Shown piece by piece: positions 16,946-27,100 of a stretch of 39,649 bases of DNA (its first letter is position 1; the number at the start of each line of letters is the position of its first letter). The DNA is from Candidatus Cloacimonadota bacterium (GTDB lineage: Bacteria; Cloacimonadota; Cloacimonadia; JGIOTU-2), in NCBI GenBank assembly GCA_018334695.1, contig JAGXLO010000014.1:1-39649 (forward strand), read 5' to 3'. Under the pieces are notes generated by a model. It searched no databases. It saw nothing but the letters and a program-made list of their open reading frames with translations, and was not told where the DNA came from. Position numbers and translations under genes: made by a program.

Positions 16946-18091
16946 ATGGAATATTTCTTAACTGAAGAACAAAAAGAAATAAAAAATATTGCAAGACAGG
17001 TTGCCGAAGAGAAAATGAAGCCACTTCGCGAAGAATATGACGAGAATGCTACTTTTCCCTGGGAGGTAGTTAAAACTATGGCACAAACTGATTTATTCCG
17101 TGTTCTCCTGCCGGAAGAGTATGAAGGTTTTGGGGGAAAAGTAATGGATATGGTTGTTATGATGGAAGAGCTTAGCAGAGTAGATAGTGGAATAGCACTT
17201 GCTCTGGGAGGTACAGGGCTTGGTATGTATCCAATACTGCTAAATGGCTCCAAAGAACAAAAAGAAAAGTACTTACCACCAATAGCTGCCGGAGAAAAAC
17301 TGGCTGCATTCGCATTAACAGAAGCTGATGCCGGCTCTGATGCAGGAGGAATTAAAACTACTGCAGAGAAACAAGGAGATTATTACGTACTTAACGGTAC
17401 TAAACAATGGATAACAAATGGGGGAGAAGCCGATATCTATACAGTATTTGCCCTCACTGCACCTTCTAAAGGAACACGTGGTGCTTCTGCTTTTATTGTG
17501 GAAAAAGGAACAGAAGGTTTTGATTTTGGTAAAAAAGAAAACAAAATGGGTATTAGAGCTTCCACAACCAGAGAATTAATATTTGATAATGTGAAAGTAC
17601 CGGTGCAGAATGTACTGGGAAGAGAAGGTATGGGATTTATGATTGCCATGAAAACTCTGGATAAATCACGTCCTATGGTTGCTTCACAGGCTTTGGGAAT
17701 TGCTCAGGGAGCTCTGGACGAAGCAGCAAAATATTCAAAGGAACGTCACCAGTTTGATAAACCAATCTCTGCTTTCCAGAGTGTGCAGAACATGCTTGCT
17801 GATATGAGTATGAAAATAGAAGCTGCAAGATCTCTTGTATATGCTACTGCTAAGACTATCGACTCAGGCGTACGAAAATATAGTAAAGAATCCGCTATGT
17901 GCAAATGTTATGCCTCAGATGTAGCTATGGAAATAACTACAGATGCCGTGCAAGTTTTAGGTGGCTATGGCTATATGAAAGAATATCCTGTTGAAAAAAT
18001 GATGCGTGATGCTAAGATAACACAAATTTATGAAGGAACAAATCAGATACAAAGACTTGTAATTGCCTCTAATCTATTGAAGGAATATTAA
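16946..18091 (+). CDS. Acyl-CoA dehydrogenase
   Basis: This is a cytoplasmic flavoenzyme of 381 residues, the usual length for short/medium-chain acyl-CoA dehydrogenases. Visible motifs are 'AFALTEADAGSDAGGIKTTA' (FAD and substrate contact), 'GTKQWITNGGEAD', 'RHQFDKPISAFQSVQNMLADM', 'QVLGGYGYMKEYPVEKMMRDAKI', and the catalytic glutamate E363 in 'IYEGTNQIQR'. This E position near the C-terminus matches butyryl/short-chain enzymes. The partners EtfAB, thiolase and crotonase are not in the window, so the pathway (fatty or branched-chain acid oxidation, or reverse use in fermentation) is open. A strong GGAGG Shine-Dalgarno and its own promoter suggest separate, well-expressed transcription, possibly running on into queH 26 bp downstream. 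Confidence 0.96.
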   Translation: MEYFLTEEQKEIKNIARQVAEEKMKPLREEYDENATFPWEVVKTMAQTDLFRVLLPEEYEGFGGKVMDMVVMMEELSRVDSGIALALGGTGLGMYPILLNGSKEQKEKYLPPIAAGEKLAAFALTEADAGSDAGGIKTTAEKQGDYYVLNGTKQWITNGGEADIYTVFALTAPSKGTRGASAFIVEKGTEGFDFGKKENKMGIRASTTRELIFDNVKVPVQNVLGREGMGFMIAMKTLDKSRPMVASQALGIAQGALDEAAKYSKERHQFDKPISAFQSVQNMLADMSMKIEAARSLVYATAKTIDSGVRKYSKESAMCKCYASDVAMEITTDAVQVLGGYGYMKEYPVEKMMRDAKITQIYEGTNQIQRLVIASNLLKEY

Positions 18092-18117
18092 ATTTTGTTA
18101 CAATATTTTAATCTAAA

Positions 18118-18651
18118 ATGAAAAAATTGTTGATGCACATCTGTTGCGCTCCCTGCTTTATTGCTCCTTATAAACATCTAAAAGATGAGTTTGATTTAAT
18201 GGGTTTTTGGTATAACCCCAATATTCATCCCTATACTGAATACCAAAAACGTTTGCAAGAAGTAAAACGCTTTGAAGAAAATCATGATGTGAAAATTATT
18301 TATAATGATGAATATAATCTGGAAAAATGGCTAAGAAATGTCGTTTTCAGAGAAAAACAAAGATGTCGTTTTTGTTACTACGATCGTCTAGTGAAAACTG
18401 CTATTTATGCTAATCATGGAAATTTTGATTATTTTACTTCTACTTTACTTTATAGCAAATTTCAGAAACAAAAATTAATTAGAGGAATGACGAAGCAGGT
18501 TGCATCGCAATATTCGGTAAAATTTTTTGATAAAGATCTGAGGGAATACTGGAAGGAAGGAATACAACTATCCAAAGAAGAAAATATGTACAGACAGCAG
18601 TATTGTGGCTGTATTTACAGTGAGAAGGATAGATATTATAAAGGAAAATAG
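18118..18651 (+). CDS. queH: Epoxyqueuosine reductase QueH
   Basis: The 177-residue protein of the former DUF208 family carries out the last step of queuosine synthesis, reducing epoxyqueuosine in tRNA without cobalamin. Diagnostic cysteines are present: 'HICCAPC' (C9, C10, C13) at the N-terminus, 'RCRFCYYDRL' in the middle and 'YCGCIYSEKDRYY' at the C-terminus. These are ligands for the Fe-S cluster and adjacent metal. Length fits the family (about 180-220). This enzyme replaces cobalamin-dependent QueG in many anaerobes. The gene starts 26 bp after the acyl-CoA dehydrogenase; the two have no obvious functional link. Confidence 0.93.
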   Translation: MKKLLMHICCAPCFIAPYKHLKDEFDLMGFWYNPNIHPYTEYQKRLQEVKRFEENHDVKIIYNDEYNLEKWLRNVVFREKQRCRFCYYDRLVKTAIYANHGNFDYFTSTLLYSKFQKQKLIRGMTKQVASQYSVKFFDKDLREYWKEGIQLSKEENMYRQQYCGCIYSEKDRYYKGK

Positions 18652-18719
18652 AGCAAATATTTTTTACTAAATACTAACATTTTTTTTGACATTTGAATAA
18701 TTAAAATATAGGAGATTTA

Positions 18720-20492
18720 ATGAAATCTAATAAATTTATTATACTATTTTTTTTGATTATACTAATTTTTATTAATTTAAAGGCAAATCAAAAGGAAGCA
18801 GCTCGCATCTGGATGGAGGGAGAATTTGATGACTGGGTTTCAATAGCCACAATTTATTCTGATACATCAGGAGACCAACAATCAGGTGATATTGACTTTG
18901 GTGATTTAAAAATAGCCAACGATAACCGTTTTGTATATTTCTACTTGGAAATTGGAGCCGAACTTAATCTACAGGATCAAAACGAAATTACTTTATATCT
19001 GGACACTGATAATGATACAAATACCGGTACTACTGTCAATGGCATTGGGGCAGAGGTAAAATGGATTTTCGGAGAAAGACAGGGAAGTTATTATAGTCGC
19101 TTTACAATTTACCATCAATATATTGGTTTAGTAACGGCTCCAACTGTTACTTCCGATAGATTTGAGATAGCTATAGACAGAGACAAAATTCTTTTTGGGC
19201 AGCAATTATTTCCAGATAACTCTTTTAGAGTTGTATTCCATGATAATGGACCGGGAGAGGATTATCTTCCTAACATAGGTGAAACAGTTACTTATAGTTT
19301 TGATAACTCATCGCTTCCACCCCTTAATTCAATTTCTTTGCAAAAAGCTGCTGGTTCAGATTTTAGAGTTATGACTTATAATGTTCTTTCTAACAATCTT
19401 TTTGAACCAGATCTTTCTGACGAATTCGATCGTATTTTTTCGGCTGCTGATCCTGATATAATTGGACTTGAAGAAATATACGACAAGACCCCCGATCAAG
19501 TAAAGCAAAAAGTGGAATCAATGCTAGCATCAAGTCCAGGCGAAGAATGGTATTGTGATGGCATAGCAGGAGACGATGTTTTTGCAGTAAGTCGTTACCC
19601 AATTATCGAGTCCTATGCTTTGAACAAAAGTGGAGCATTTCTAATTGATTTAACTCCACAAATAGATTCCAACCTGCTCCTGTTTGTTTCGCATCTTTCA
19701 TTTGGAGATTACAATGAAGAAAGGCAGCTTGAAATTGATGAGATGATGGCGTTTATAAGAGAGGCAAAAGAACCGGGCGGGATACTTACACTGGAAGAAA
19801 ATACACCAATCTTAATAATTGGGGATTTAAATTTAGTGGGTTACGCTCAACAGCTGGAAACATTGTTAACCGGTGAGATCGTTAATGATCAATTTGGTCC
19901 TAGTTTTTCTCCTGATTGGGATAGTAGTGATTTTGCTGACCTGTGCGCAAGGTCAACAGATTTGCCCATGTATTATACTTGGTATTCGGAATACAGTTCA
20001 TATTCACCTGGTAGACTGGATTTTATGATTTATAGTGATTATGTACTTAGTTCCGAAAGGAAGTTTGTTATGTTTACACCTGAAATGCAGGCAGATACAC
20101 TATCGGCTTATGACCTTAATCCTGACGATGTAACGAATGCCTCAGATCATGTTCCGCTAATTTCTGATTTTAAGGTAAGCATTCCTGCATCTGCTTCCAC
20201 GAATCCCCTTAATGATCCAATAAAATTATGGAATACTCCCAACCCCTTTTCTGATTATACCCAAATTAAATTCTCTGTACCTGACTATCTGGAAAAATTA
20301 CAACTAAGGATTTACAATATTAAAGGTGAAAAGGTAAAATCTTACTCGCTAAAAAATAAGGAAGAAAAGTTCCAATCAGTGACATGGAATCGTAATAATT
20401 CTGCTGGTAAGCCTGTAATGAACGGTGTATATTTTTATCAATTAACAACAGAAAATATTTGTAAGACTAACAAATTACTTATAGTTCATTAA
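18720..20492 (+). CDS. Exported endonuclease/exonuclease/phosphatase-fold protein with T9SS tail
   Basis: The 590-residue protein has a signal peptide (hydrophobic 6-20, 'LKA' cut). Residues 25-190 form a beta-rich domain ('EFDDWVSIATIY', 'YFYLEIGAE', 'ITLYLDTDNDTNTGT') that resembles DOMON/CBM9-like modules of surface proteins. An EEP (DNase I-like) domain spans about 215-490, with 'RVMTYNVLSNN', 'DIIGLEEIY', 'IIGDLNL', 'RLDFMIYS' and 'ASDHVPLISDF', which together hold the metal and catalytic residues. The end, from 'NTPNPFSDYTQIKFSV' to 'GVYFYQLTT', is a T9SS type A sorting domain. The protein should be at the cell surface or released, cleaving a phosphodiester or phosphomonoester; DNA, phospholipid and sugar phosphate are all possible for this fold. 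AGGAG lies 5 bp before the ATG. Confidence 0.85.
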   Translation: MKSNKFIILFFLIILIFINLKANQKEAARIWMEGEFDDWVSIATIYSDTSGDQQSGDIDFGDLKIANDNRFVYFYLEIGAELNLQDQNEITLYLDTDNDTNTGTTVNGIGAEVKWIFGERQGSYYSRFTIYHQYIGLVTAPTVTSDRFEIAIDRDKILFGQQLFPDNSFRVVFHDNGPGEDYLPNIGETVTYSFDNSSLPPLNSISLQKAAGSDFRVMTYNVLSNNLFEPDLSDEFDRIFSAADPDIIGLEEIYDKTPDQVKQKVESMLASSPGEEWYCDGIAGDDVFAVSRYPIIESYALNKSGAFLIDLTPQIDSNLLLFVSHLSFGDYNEERQLEIDEMMAFIREAKEPGGILTLEENTPILIIGDLNLVGYAQQLETLLTGEIVNDQFGPSFSPDWDSSDFADLCARSTDLPMYYTWYSEYSSYSPGRLDFMIYSDYVLSSERKFVMFTPEMQADTLSAYDLNPDDVTNASDHVPLISDFKVSIPASASTNPLNDPIKLWNTPNPFSDYTQIKFSVPDYLEKLQLRIYNIKGEKVKSYSLKNKEEKFQSVTWNRNNSAGKPVMNGVYFYQLTTENICKTNKLLIVH

Positions 20493-20543
20493 TTCGATTT
20501 TATATTTAAAAATAGATGTAATTTTGTGATTTTTTGATGCGAT

Positions 20544-21653
20544 TTATTCAGTGCTTAAAACTGTACCTTCGACTTCCATAAATTTAAAACCTGATTCAAT
20601 AATATCTACACAAGCATCCACTACATCAGGTTTGAAGTATTTACCTCTATATTTTTTTATTTCATTCAATGCATCTTTCATTCCCAGAGCTGGTCTATGC
20701 GGTCTTTGCGAAGACATTGCTTCCACAACATCTGCTACAGCCAGTATTTTGGCTTCCAGGCTTATTTCATCCTTCTTTAGCCCCTGAGGATAACCAGATC
20801 CATCCAGTCTTTCGTGGTGCTGAAGGATGATTTCTGCAACCGGCCAAGGGAAACTAATTTTTTCTAGTATTTTGTATCCAACAGTGGGATGCTGCTTTAT
20901 ATGATCAAATTCCAAATCAGTTAGTTTGGTTGGTTTGCTTAATATTTCTGCGGGCAGGATAATTTTTCCTATATCATGAATCTTGCTAGCTACCTCAAGA
21001 CCTTTTTTATCCTTATTTGATAAAGGAAAGTTATCAGCAATTTTATCAGTAAGTTGGGCTACACGTCTTTGGTGTCCGGTAGTGTATGCATATCTGACTT
21101 CCAACATACTCATAATAATTTCAATAGTTCCTGCAAACGCTTTTTGGATTTTCTTTTCTGCCGCCATTCCATGATATGCTTCGCCTATTATGTTTCCGGC
21201 AAGGCGTAAAAGCCTCCGTTCCTCCTTTTGCCAGCTCCTTTTGTTATTTACTGAATCAAATCCAATGAAACCGAAGGTTGTATCTTTATAAAATATCGAT
21301 TCTACCAGTAATGATTGTATATTTTGAGCTTCCAGGGTTTCTTTTAGTGCCTCTCCCCATTCTTCTCCCATACCATTCACAGATGCAATATAGATCTCTT
21401 GATGATGAATAATTTTTTTAAACCAAAACGGCACTTTTTCTTTTGGAATTTTTTGCAAATTATTTATTTGAGGTGTAATCCCCTTTGCACACCATTCCTG
21501 CGTATTACTCAATGTATTATCGTTTTCATCTATTTTAAAAATATAGACTCTGTCAACTCCAGTAAATTCTCCAATTCGCCGTAATCCAGAATCAATTATA
21601 TCACCGAATTCTTTTGAAGTGGTTCCGATCAAGTCCATGGATAAACTTAGCAA
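20544..21653 (-). CDS. GAF-HD-GYP cyclic-di-GMP phosphodiesterase, downstream part of an interrupted gene
   Basis: The open part after an in-frame TAA encodes 369 residues. A GAF domain (about 10-165: 'LRRIGEFTGVDRVYIFKID', 'VESIFYKDTTFGFIGFDSV') precedes an HD-GYP domain (about 175-360) with intact metal and GYP motifs: 'GHQRRV', 'KIHDIGKI', 'HPTVGYKIL', 'QHHERLDGSGYPQG'. It would hydrolyse c-di-GMP. The only starts here are a TTG at 21653 and an ATG at 21638, neither with a good Shine-Dalgarno. The frame continues upstream without other stops through a PAS domain to an ATG at 22160, so the original product was PAS-GAF-HD-GYP of about 538 residues. Whether this part is translated on its own is not known. 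Confidence 0.8.
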   Translation of the reverse strand: MLSLSMDLIGTTSKEFGDIIDSGLRRIGEFTGVDRVYIFKIDENDNTLSNTQEWCAKGITPQINNLQKIPKEKVPFWFKKIIHHQEIYIASVNGMGEEWGEALKETLEAQNIQSLLVESIFYKDTTFGFIGFDSVNNKRSWQKEERRLLRLAGNIIGEAYHGMAAEKKIQKAFAGTIEIIMSMLEVRYAYTTGHQRRVAQLTDKIADNFPLSNKDKKGLEVASKIHDIGKIILPAEILSKPTKLTDLEFDHIKQHPTVGYKILEKISFPWPVAEIILQHHERLDGSGYPQGLKKDEISLEAKILAVADVVEAMSSQRPHRPALGMKDALNEIKKYRGKYFKPDVVDACVDIIESGFKFMEVEGTVLSTE

Positions 21654-21857
21654 ATTATCTTCTAATTTATGTAAGTATTCTAATTTATTTTCTGATTTTT
21701 TTTGATTGGTTATATTTTTTCCCCGGATTATATATGATAGAATTTCACCATCCTCGATTATGGGGGAAATTGTAATAAGCCAATGCCTTCCATCCTTGGT
21801 CTTTTTTTTAGCCCTGACAATTTCCTTTTTGTTCTTTGCTTTTATAACAGGACATTC

Positions 21858-22160
21858 TTAACATGGCTGATGGGAATTCTGCCATATCTCATAACAATGC
21901 TTTCCAATTATTTCTTGTAGAGTTTTGTTAACACTTTTAGCTGTTGCTTTATTGACCCAGGTAATGAGCATATCCTTATTAAAACTGGCATATAGTTCAG
22001 AGGTGATATTCAGAATAATACTTTTCAAATCTTTGGGTTTTTTAAGAGATGTTTCTTGTTCATTATAGCTTGAGGTATTGTTTTTATGATGAGAATTTTT
22101 AACATTATTTTCGGGCTTTCCTGCTAGTGATTCTCGTTTGCCGAATTCCTTTTCTTTCAT
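21858..22160 (-). pseudogene. N-terminal PAS fragment of the interrupted PAS-GAF-HD-GYP gene
   Basis: An ATG at 22160, with AAGG about 10 bp before it, opens a 100-codon frame. It covers a polar N-terminus and the first half of a PAS domain ('ITSELYASFNKDMLITWVNK', 'IIGKHCYEIW') and ends in 'HQPC' and TAA. Beyond the stop the same frame goes on with 'ECPVIKAKNKKEIV', 'DGRHWLITISPI' and 'SYIIRGKNIT', the second half of the same PAS domain. A PAS subtype carries the motif 'PCxxCPV' exactly here, so one sense codon, most simply GAA, appears to have become TAA. The frame on both sides is intact, which argues for a very recent mutation, a sequencing error or readthrough rather than old decay. Confidence 0.75.
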
Positions 22161-22367
22161 ATCTTATGCCTTATAATTATATTCTGGTGTTTATCTCATA
22201 CAATTTTTATTGAGTTAGCTTTTACAAAGTTGAAAATATATTGGAAATTAGTTGATAAGATAAAACTTAGCAATATTAAAAAACAGCAAATATTATTATG
22301 AAAAACGGTTTTTACTTTGAGAGCATTTTGTTATAGTTTGATCATAGATTTTAATTTGAACTAAGAA

Positions 22368-24071
22368 TTAGTCATTTGCAAACTTAACTTTATTTCTACC
22401 CTCAGATTTTGCTTTATAAAGGGCATTATCGGCAAATTTTATCAAATCAGTTAATTTTTGACCAACCTGGGGTTTTAGGGTAGTAAATCCTACTGTAGCA
22501 GTTACATGGTCGGAGATTTTAGAAGCTTCATTGGATATTTTCATATCTTCTACACACTTTTGGCATTCATCTGCTAAAATTTGTGCACCTTTTTTATCAG
22601 TATTGGGTAAAATGGCGGCAAATTCATCACCTCCGTAACGAACAAAGAGGTCAACTGGTCGTTTAAAAATATTTTTAGTACTTTGAGCAATTTTTTTTAG
22701 CAATTTATCGCCCTCGAGGTGACCAAATGTATCATTAAAATACTTAAAATAATCAATATCAAATATTAATAGAGATATTGATTCCTTTTCGCGAATCGCT
22801 CTTTTCCATTCTTTTTTGAGATGACTATTGAATTTTCTTCTATTATAAACACCTGTTAATTCATCTGTAACAGAAATTATTTCCAGTTTATTATTTATTT
22901 TTTTTAATTCCAATTTACTTTTTTCCAGTGCCTGTTGAGTCTTAATTCTCTTCTCTATTTCCTCTGTTAATTCATCATTTTTCAATTTAAAAATTTCTTT
23001 TTCTTTTTCCTTTTTTTCTGTTTCATATTTTATTTGTAATTCATTAATCTGTTGACTTTTTTTCTCATCCAATAGTTCTCTCTGCAATTCATTAAAAACT
23101 TTATAATGTTTCAACGCTTTTTTATAATTTGCTTCGTTTTCATAAAATTGAGCTATAGTTTGATTTACATCTTTTAAGGAATGTTTTGCCTTGATTTTTT
23201 TGAATATCTTTAGACTCCTTTTAAAATAATCTTTTGCTGTATCTTTTTTCTCTAGCAAATAATTAATTTGACCTAGTTGGAGTGAAGAATAGGCAATACC
23301 ATATTTGTCCTCAATATCTTCAAAAATTTTCTTACTTTTTTGAAAATAATCAAGAGCTTTTTTGTTTTTTTCTTTTTTTAAATATATATTGCCAATACTT
23401 GTTTGGGATATAGCGATGCTTCGTTGATTGCCAAGCTCTTTTTTAATTTTCAGAGCTTTAAGATGGTATTCTAAAGCTTTATCTAATTCATTCTGATGAC
23501 TATAAATATTACCAAGATTAGCAAATGATATTGCCATTTTAGACGTATCATTAATTTTTTTTGCCAGTTTTAATGATTCATGATGATATTTTTTAGCATT
23601 ATCAAAGTCATCTAATTTTTCAAAAACTATACCGATGTTATTATAAACGGAACAAATTTTATCCTTATTATTCTGTTCTTCCCAGCTCTTGAGAGATTTA
23701 TAATAATAATTTAGAGCCTTATCATAATTACCAATTTTTTCATAAAGTGCCCCGATATTATTTTGCAGAGAAGCTATTTTATCTGTTTCGTCTTTTAATT
23801 CTTGGTATATCTTTAATGCTAATGAATATTTTTCCAGGGCTTTGTCATATTGTCCTCTACGATGGAATGATATACCAATTATATTATTACTTCGGGCTTT
23901 ACCTCTGGTAAAATTAATTTTTTGGGCTAAATTAAGTGCTTTGCATGCAATTTCATGGCATTTTTTAGGTTCAGACTGATTATTGGCAAAAGCCAAATCA
24001 TTTAAGAGTGACACTTTTTCTTTACCGGTAGCATTTTTAATTTTTTCTTTAATTCTTTCAATTTTTTCCAT
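22368..24071 (-). CDS. TPR-repeat diguanylate cyclase
   Basis: The 567-residue soluble protein has about seven tetratricopeptide repeats over roughly residues 10-325 (for example 'ASLQNNIGALYEKIGNYDKAL' and 'SFANLGNIYSHQNELDKAL'). A charged coiled coil follows (about 330-395), then a GGDEF domain (about 400-563). The catalytic motif is GGDEF (480-484), and an R-P-V-D inhibitory site lies at the PleD spacing ahead of it, so the enzyme should make c-di-GMP with product feedback. The TPR part probably binds a protein or peptide that sets activity. The GGDEF domain is very similar to that of the REC-PAS protein encoded 51 bp upstream, so the two share a recent duplicated output domain. Confidence 0.92.
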   Translation of the reverse strand: MEKIERIKEKIKNATGKEKVSLLNDLAFANNQSEPKKCHEIACKALNLAQKINFTRGKARSNNIIGISFHRRGQYDKALEKYSLALKIYQELKDETDKIASLQNNIGALYEKIGNYDKALNYYYKSLKSWEEQNNKDKICSVYNNIGIVFEKLDDFDNAKKYHHESLKLAKKINDTSKMAISFANLGNIYSHQNELDKALEYHLKALKIKKELGNQRSIAISQTSIGNIYLKKEKNKKALDYFQKSKKIFEDIEDKYGIAYSSLQLGQINYLLEKKDTAKDYFKRSLKIFKKIKAKHSLKDVNQTIAQFYENEANYKKALKHYKVFNELQRELLDEKKSQQINELQIKYETEKKEKEKEIFKLKNDELTEEIEKRIKTQQALEKSKLELKKINNKLEIISVTDELTGVYNRRKFNSHLKKEWKRAIREKESISLLIFDIDYFKYFNDTFGHLEGDKLLKKIAQSTKNIFKRPVDLFVRYGGDEFAAILPNTDKKGAQILADECQKCVEDMKISNEASKISDHVTATVGFTTLKPQVGQKLTDLIKFADNALYKAKSEGRNKVKFAND

Positions 24072-24122
24072 TTTTCTAAACTTTCATTCAGGCAAAGTTA
24101 TAAAATATTAAATCAATATAAA

Positions 24123-27100
24123 TTATTTTTTATAGCCAACCCGATTTCTTCCTTCTTGTTTTGCCTTGTAGAGAGCATTATCGGCTTTTTTAATTAATTT
24201 CTCGGACTTTGAAGCAAGATTGGGTTGTAATGTGGCGCAGCCGAGAGTGATAGTAACATAATCAGACACGGGAGAATTTTTATTTTCAATCTTTAAAATT
24301 TCTACACATCTCCTGCACTCTTCTGCCAGAAAAAGAACACCTTTTTTATCAGTATTAGGTAATATTGCTGTGAATTCATCTCCCCCATATCTTGCAAAAA
24401 GGTCAGCAGGTCTTTTGAAAATATCCTTAGTTGCTTTGGCGATTTTTTCCAGGCATTTATCACCTTCCAGGTGTCCAAAATTGTCATTATAAGTTTTGAA
24501 ATAGTCCACATCGAATATTATTAACGATATTGGTTCGTTTTCACGAATTGCTCTTTTCCATTCCTTTTCTAAGTGCTCATTAAAATGTCGCCGGTTGGCA
24601 ACTCCGGTTAATTCATCAGTAACAGATGCCCGTCTCATTTTTTCACTTAATTGTTTATATTTTTCCTGACTCTTTTTCAAAGCTAGTTCTGCTTTTTTCC
24701 TTTCGGTAATATCTTTAATAATACCCTCATAACTTATGATTTCTCCTTTGTCTCCTCGCGCTACTGTGCTACTAATTAGGCAATACAGTTTTTCTCCTTC
24801 TTTTGTCTTTAAAGCAAGTTCATAGTCTTTAACATAGCCATTTTCATTCATTTTTTTAATGAAATCTAACCTCTCTTCCGGATTATAATATATGTCATTG
24901 ACTTCGAGGTTTAAGATTTCTTGTTTTGTATAACCTAACATCTCAAGCCCGGCTTGATTCATGTCCAAAAATTTACCATCAGGAGTAGAGCGATAGATCG
25001 CATCGCGGGAAGTTTCAAATATTCTTCTGTATTTTTCCTCACTTTGACGTAATTTTTTTTCTGCATTTTTTCTTTTTGATATATCTCTGTAAATGGCAAA
25101 GATTCCTACTTCTTTCTCTTCAATTACAATGGGGGATGCCCAGATAGAAGCAGGAAATGTAGTTCCATCTTTCTGTTGGCGAACGGATTCTATTTTTACA
25201 TATTTACCTCTCTCAACTTTGTCGGCAAGTTTGGTTGCTTCTTCTTCATATTCTTCAGGAACTATCAAATCATCAATATACTTTCCTTTAATTTCATCAA
25301 GATTATAGCCAAAAAGTTTTTCAAATTCAGGATTGATGTTTCTAATATTTTGTTTTTTACCCAGTGAAACTACAGCTTCCGGTGACCCCATAAATAATGA
25401 TTGGAAGTATTCCTTTTGTCTTTGTAGCTCTCTTTCGGCTTCTTTTTCTCTGGTGATATCTTCTACTGTTCCTTCGTAATACAAAATATTTCCCTTAGCA
25501 TCTTTAATTGCTCTGGCACTTTCTTTTACAAATATCTCTCTACCATTCTTACTATACCAGTAACTTTCCATTCCTTTGATGACACCCTCTTCTTCTAACA
25601 ATTTTTTGAATTCTTCTCGTGAATAACTTTTTGCAAAGCCCTTTTCTTCTAGATTTCTGTTTTTCAAATCTTCCAACGAGTTAAAACCCAGCATATTTAC
25701 AAGGGCAGGGTTTGCCATAATTATTTCTCCATCGGCAGTAGTTCTATACATGCCCACAGTAGAGTTCTCATAGATACTGCGGAAACGCTGTTCACTTCTG
25801 CGCAGTTTTTCTTCTGTCTCTTTCCGTTCTGTAATATCCCGAACAGTTGCTTGTAGAAAAACTTTGTTTTTCAGCTTAACTCGAGTTAATAATACTGTGG
25901 CAGGAAAGTTCTCCCCATTAGCTCTTTGGTGTTGCCATTCGAAAAAATTGGAGCCCTCTTTTACTGCTTTATTCATTTCTTCTTTGGCTTTTTCCATAGA
26001 ACTGGAACCATCAGGTTGCTTCTGAGGAGACATTTCAGCGAGATGTGAATTAGCCAATTCCTTCCTATCCATTTTAAACATTTCAGCTGCTGCAGGATTA
26101 GCTGACACGAAGTTCCATTCCGGAGGTTCCAAAACAAAAATCGCATCTTTGGATGAGTTGAATAATTTTCTGTATCTTTCTTCGCTTTCTTGTATTATTC
26201 TGTCGTCTTCCTGATGATGAATTGTATGTGCTATCTCTTCAGCAGCAATTTCTAAAATTTGCAGGTCTTCTTTTGAATATCTGTGGGGATCTTCATAGTG
26301 CTGAACAGCCATAACGCCAATTATCTCATCTTCCAGTTTCAGGGGCACTCCCAGCCAAATCTTTGACTCACTGCCGTATTGTTCAACCTTTCCTTCCTCT
26401 TCTAATTTTGCCACTTTCTCTTCAGTTAAGAACTGTGATCTACCGGATTCGATTACATACTTGGTTAGAGTTTTGCCTGCCGGGAAAGTTTCAAATTCAT
26501 CCTTATCATCCTTCAGATAGGGTAGAGATATCGTATCATTTTCCTTATTATACATTGCCACGTAAAAATTTTTAGTATCAATAAGCTCACTAAGGTATTT
26601 TCTTATCTCTTTGATCAATTCCTGCACATTTTCCGTCTCGTGAGCAAGATGAGAAATACTATACAACACATTCGTAGTTTTCCGCATTTTTCTTTTATGG
26701 GTAACATCTCTTATAAAACCTCCCACTCCTATTCTGTTTTCACCTATATCTACTGGAAATTTTCTGGTTTCAAATACTTTCCCGTTTTGTATTTCTTCTA
26801 CTGTAATAGGTTTTCCTTCTTTAATTGCTCGTCTGTCACTTTTTTCACATTGTTTGGCTAATTTTTTAGGTAAAAGCTCAGAGTCGGACTTTCCTATAAC
26901 TTGTTCTCTTTCTTCATCTAAGAAATCCAGATAGGCTTTGTTGATCATTAAATAATTTAGGTTTTCGTCTTTTAGAAAAACCATGTCCGAAGAAGAGTTT
27001 AGGAATATTCTTAATTTTCGTTCACTTTCACGAAGTTTTTTTTCTACTTCAATTCGTTTTGTTATATCGCGGTTTATAGACATAGTCACATTTTTGCCTT

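Noticed and set aside
21858-21860. Recoding of the in-frame stop as selenocysteine or pyrrolysine
   Set aside because: The codon is TAA. Selenocysteine uses TGA and pyrrolysine TAG, and no hairpin typical of a SECIS element was evident just downstream.
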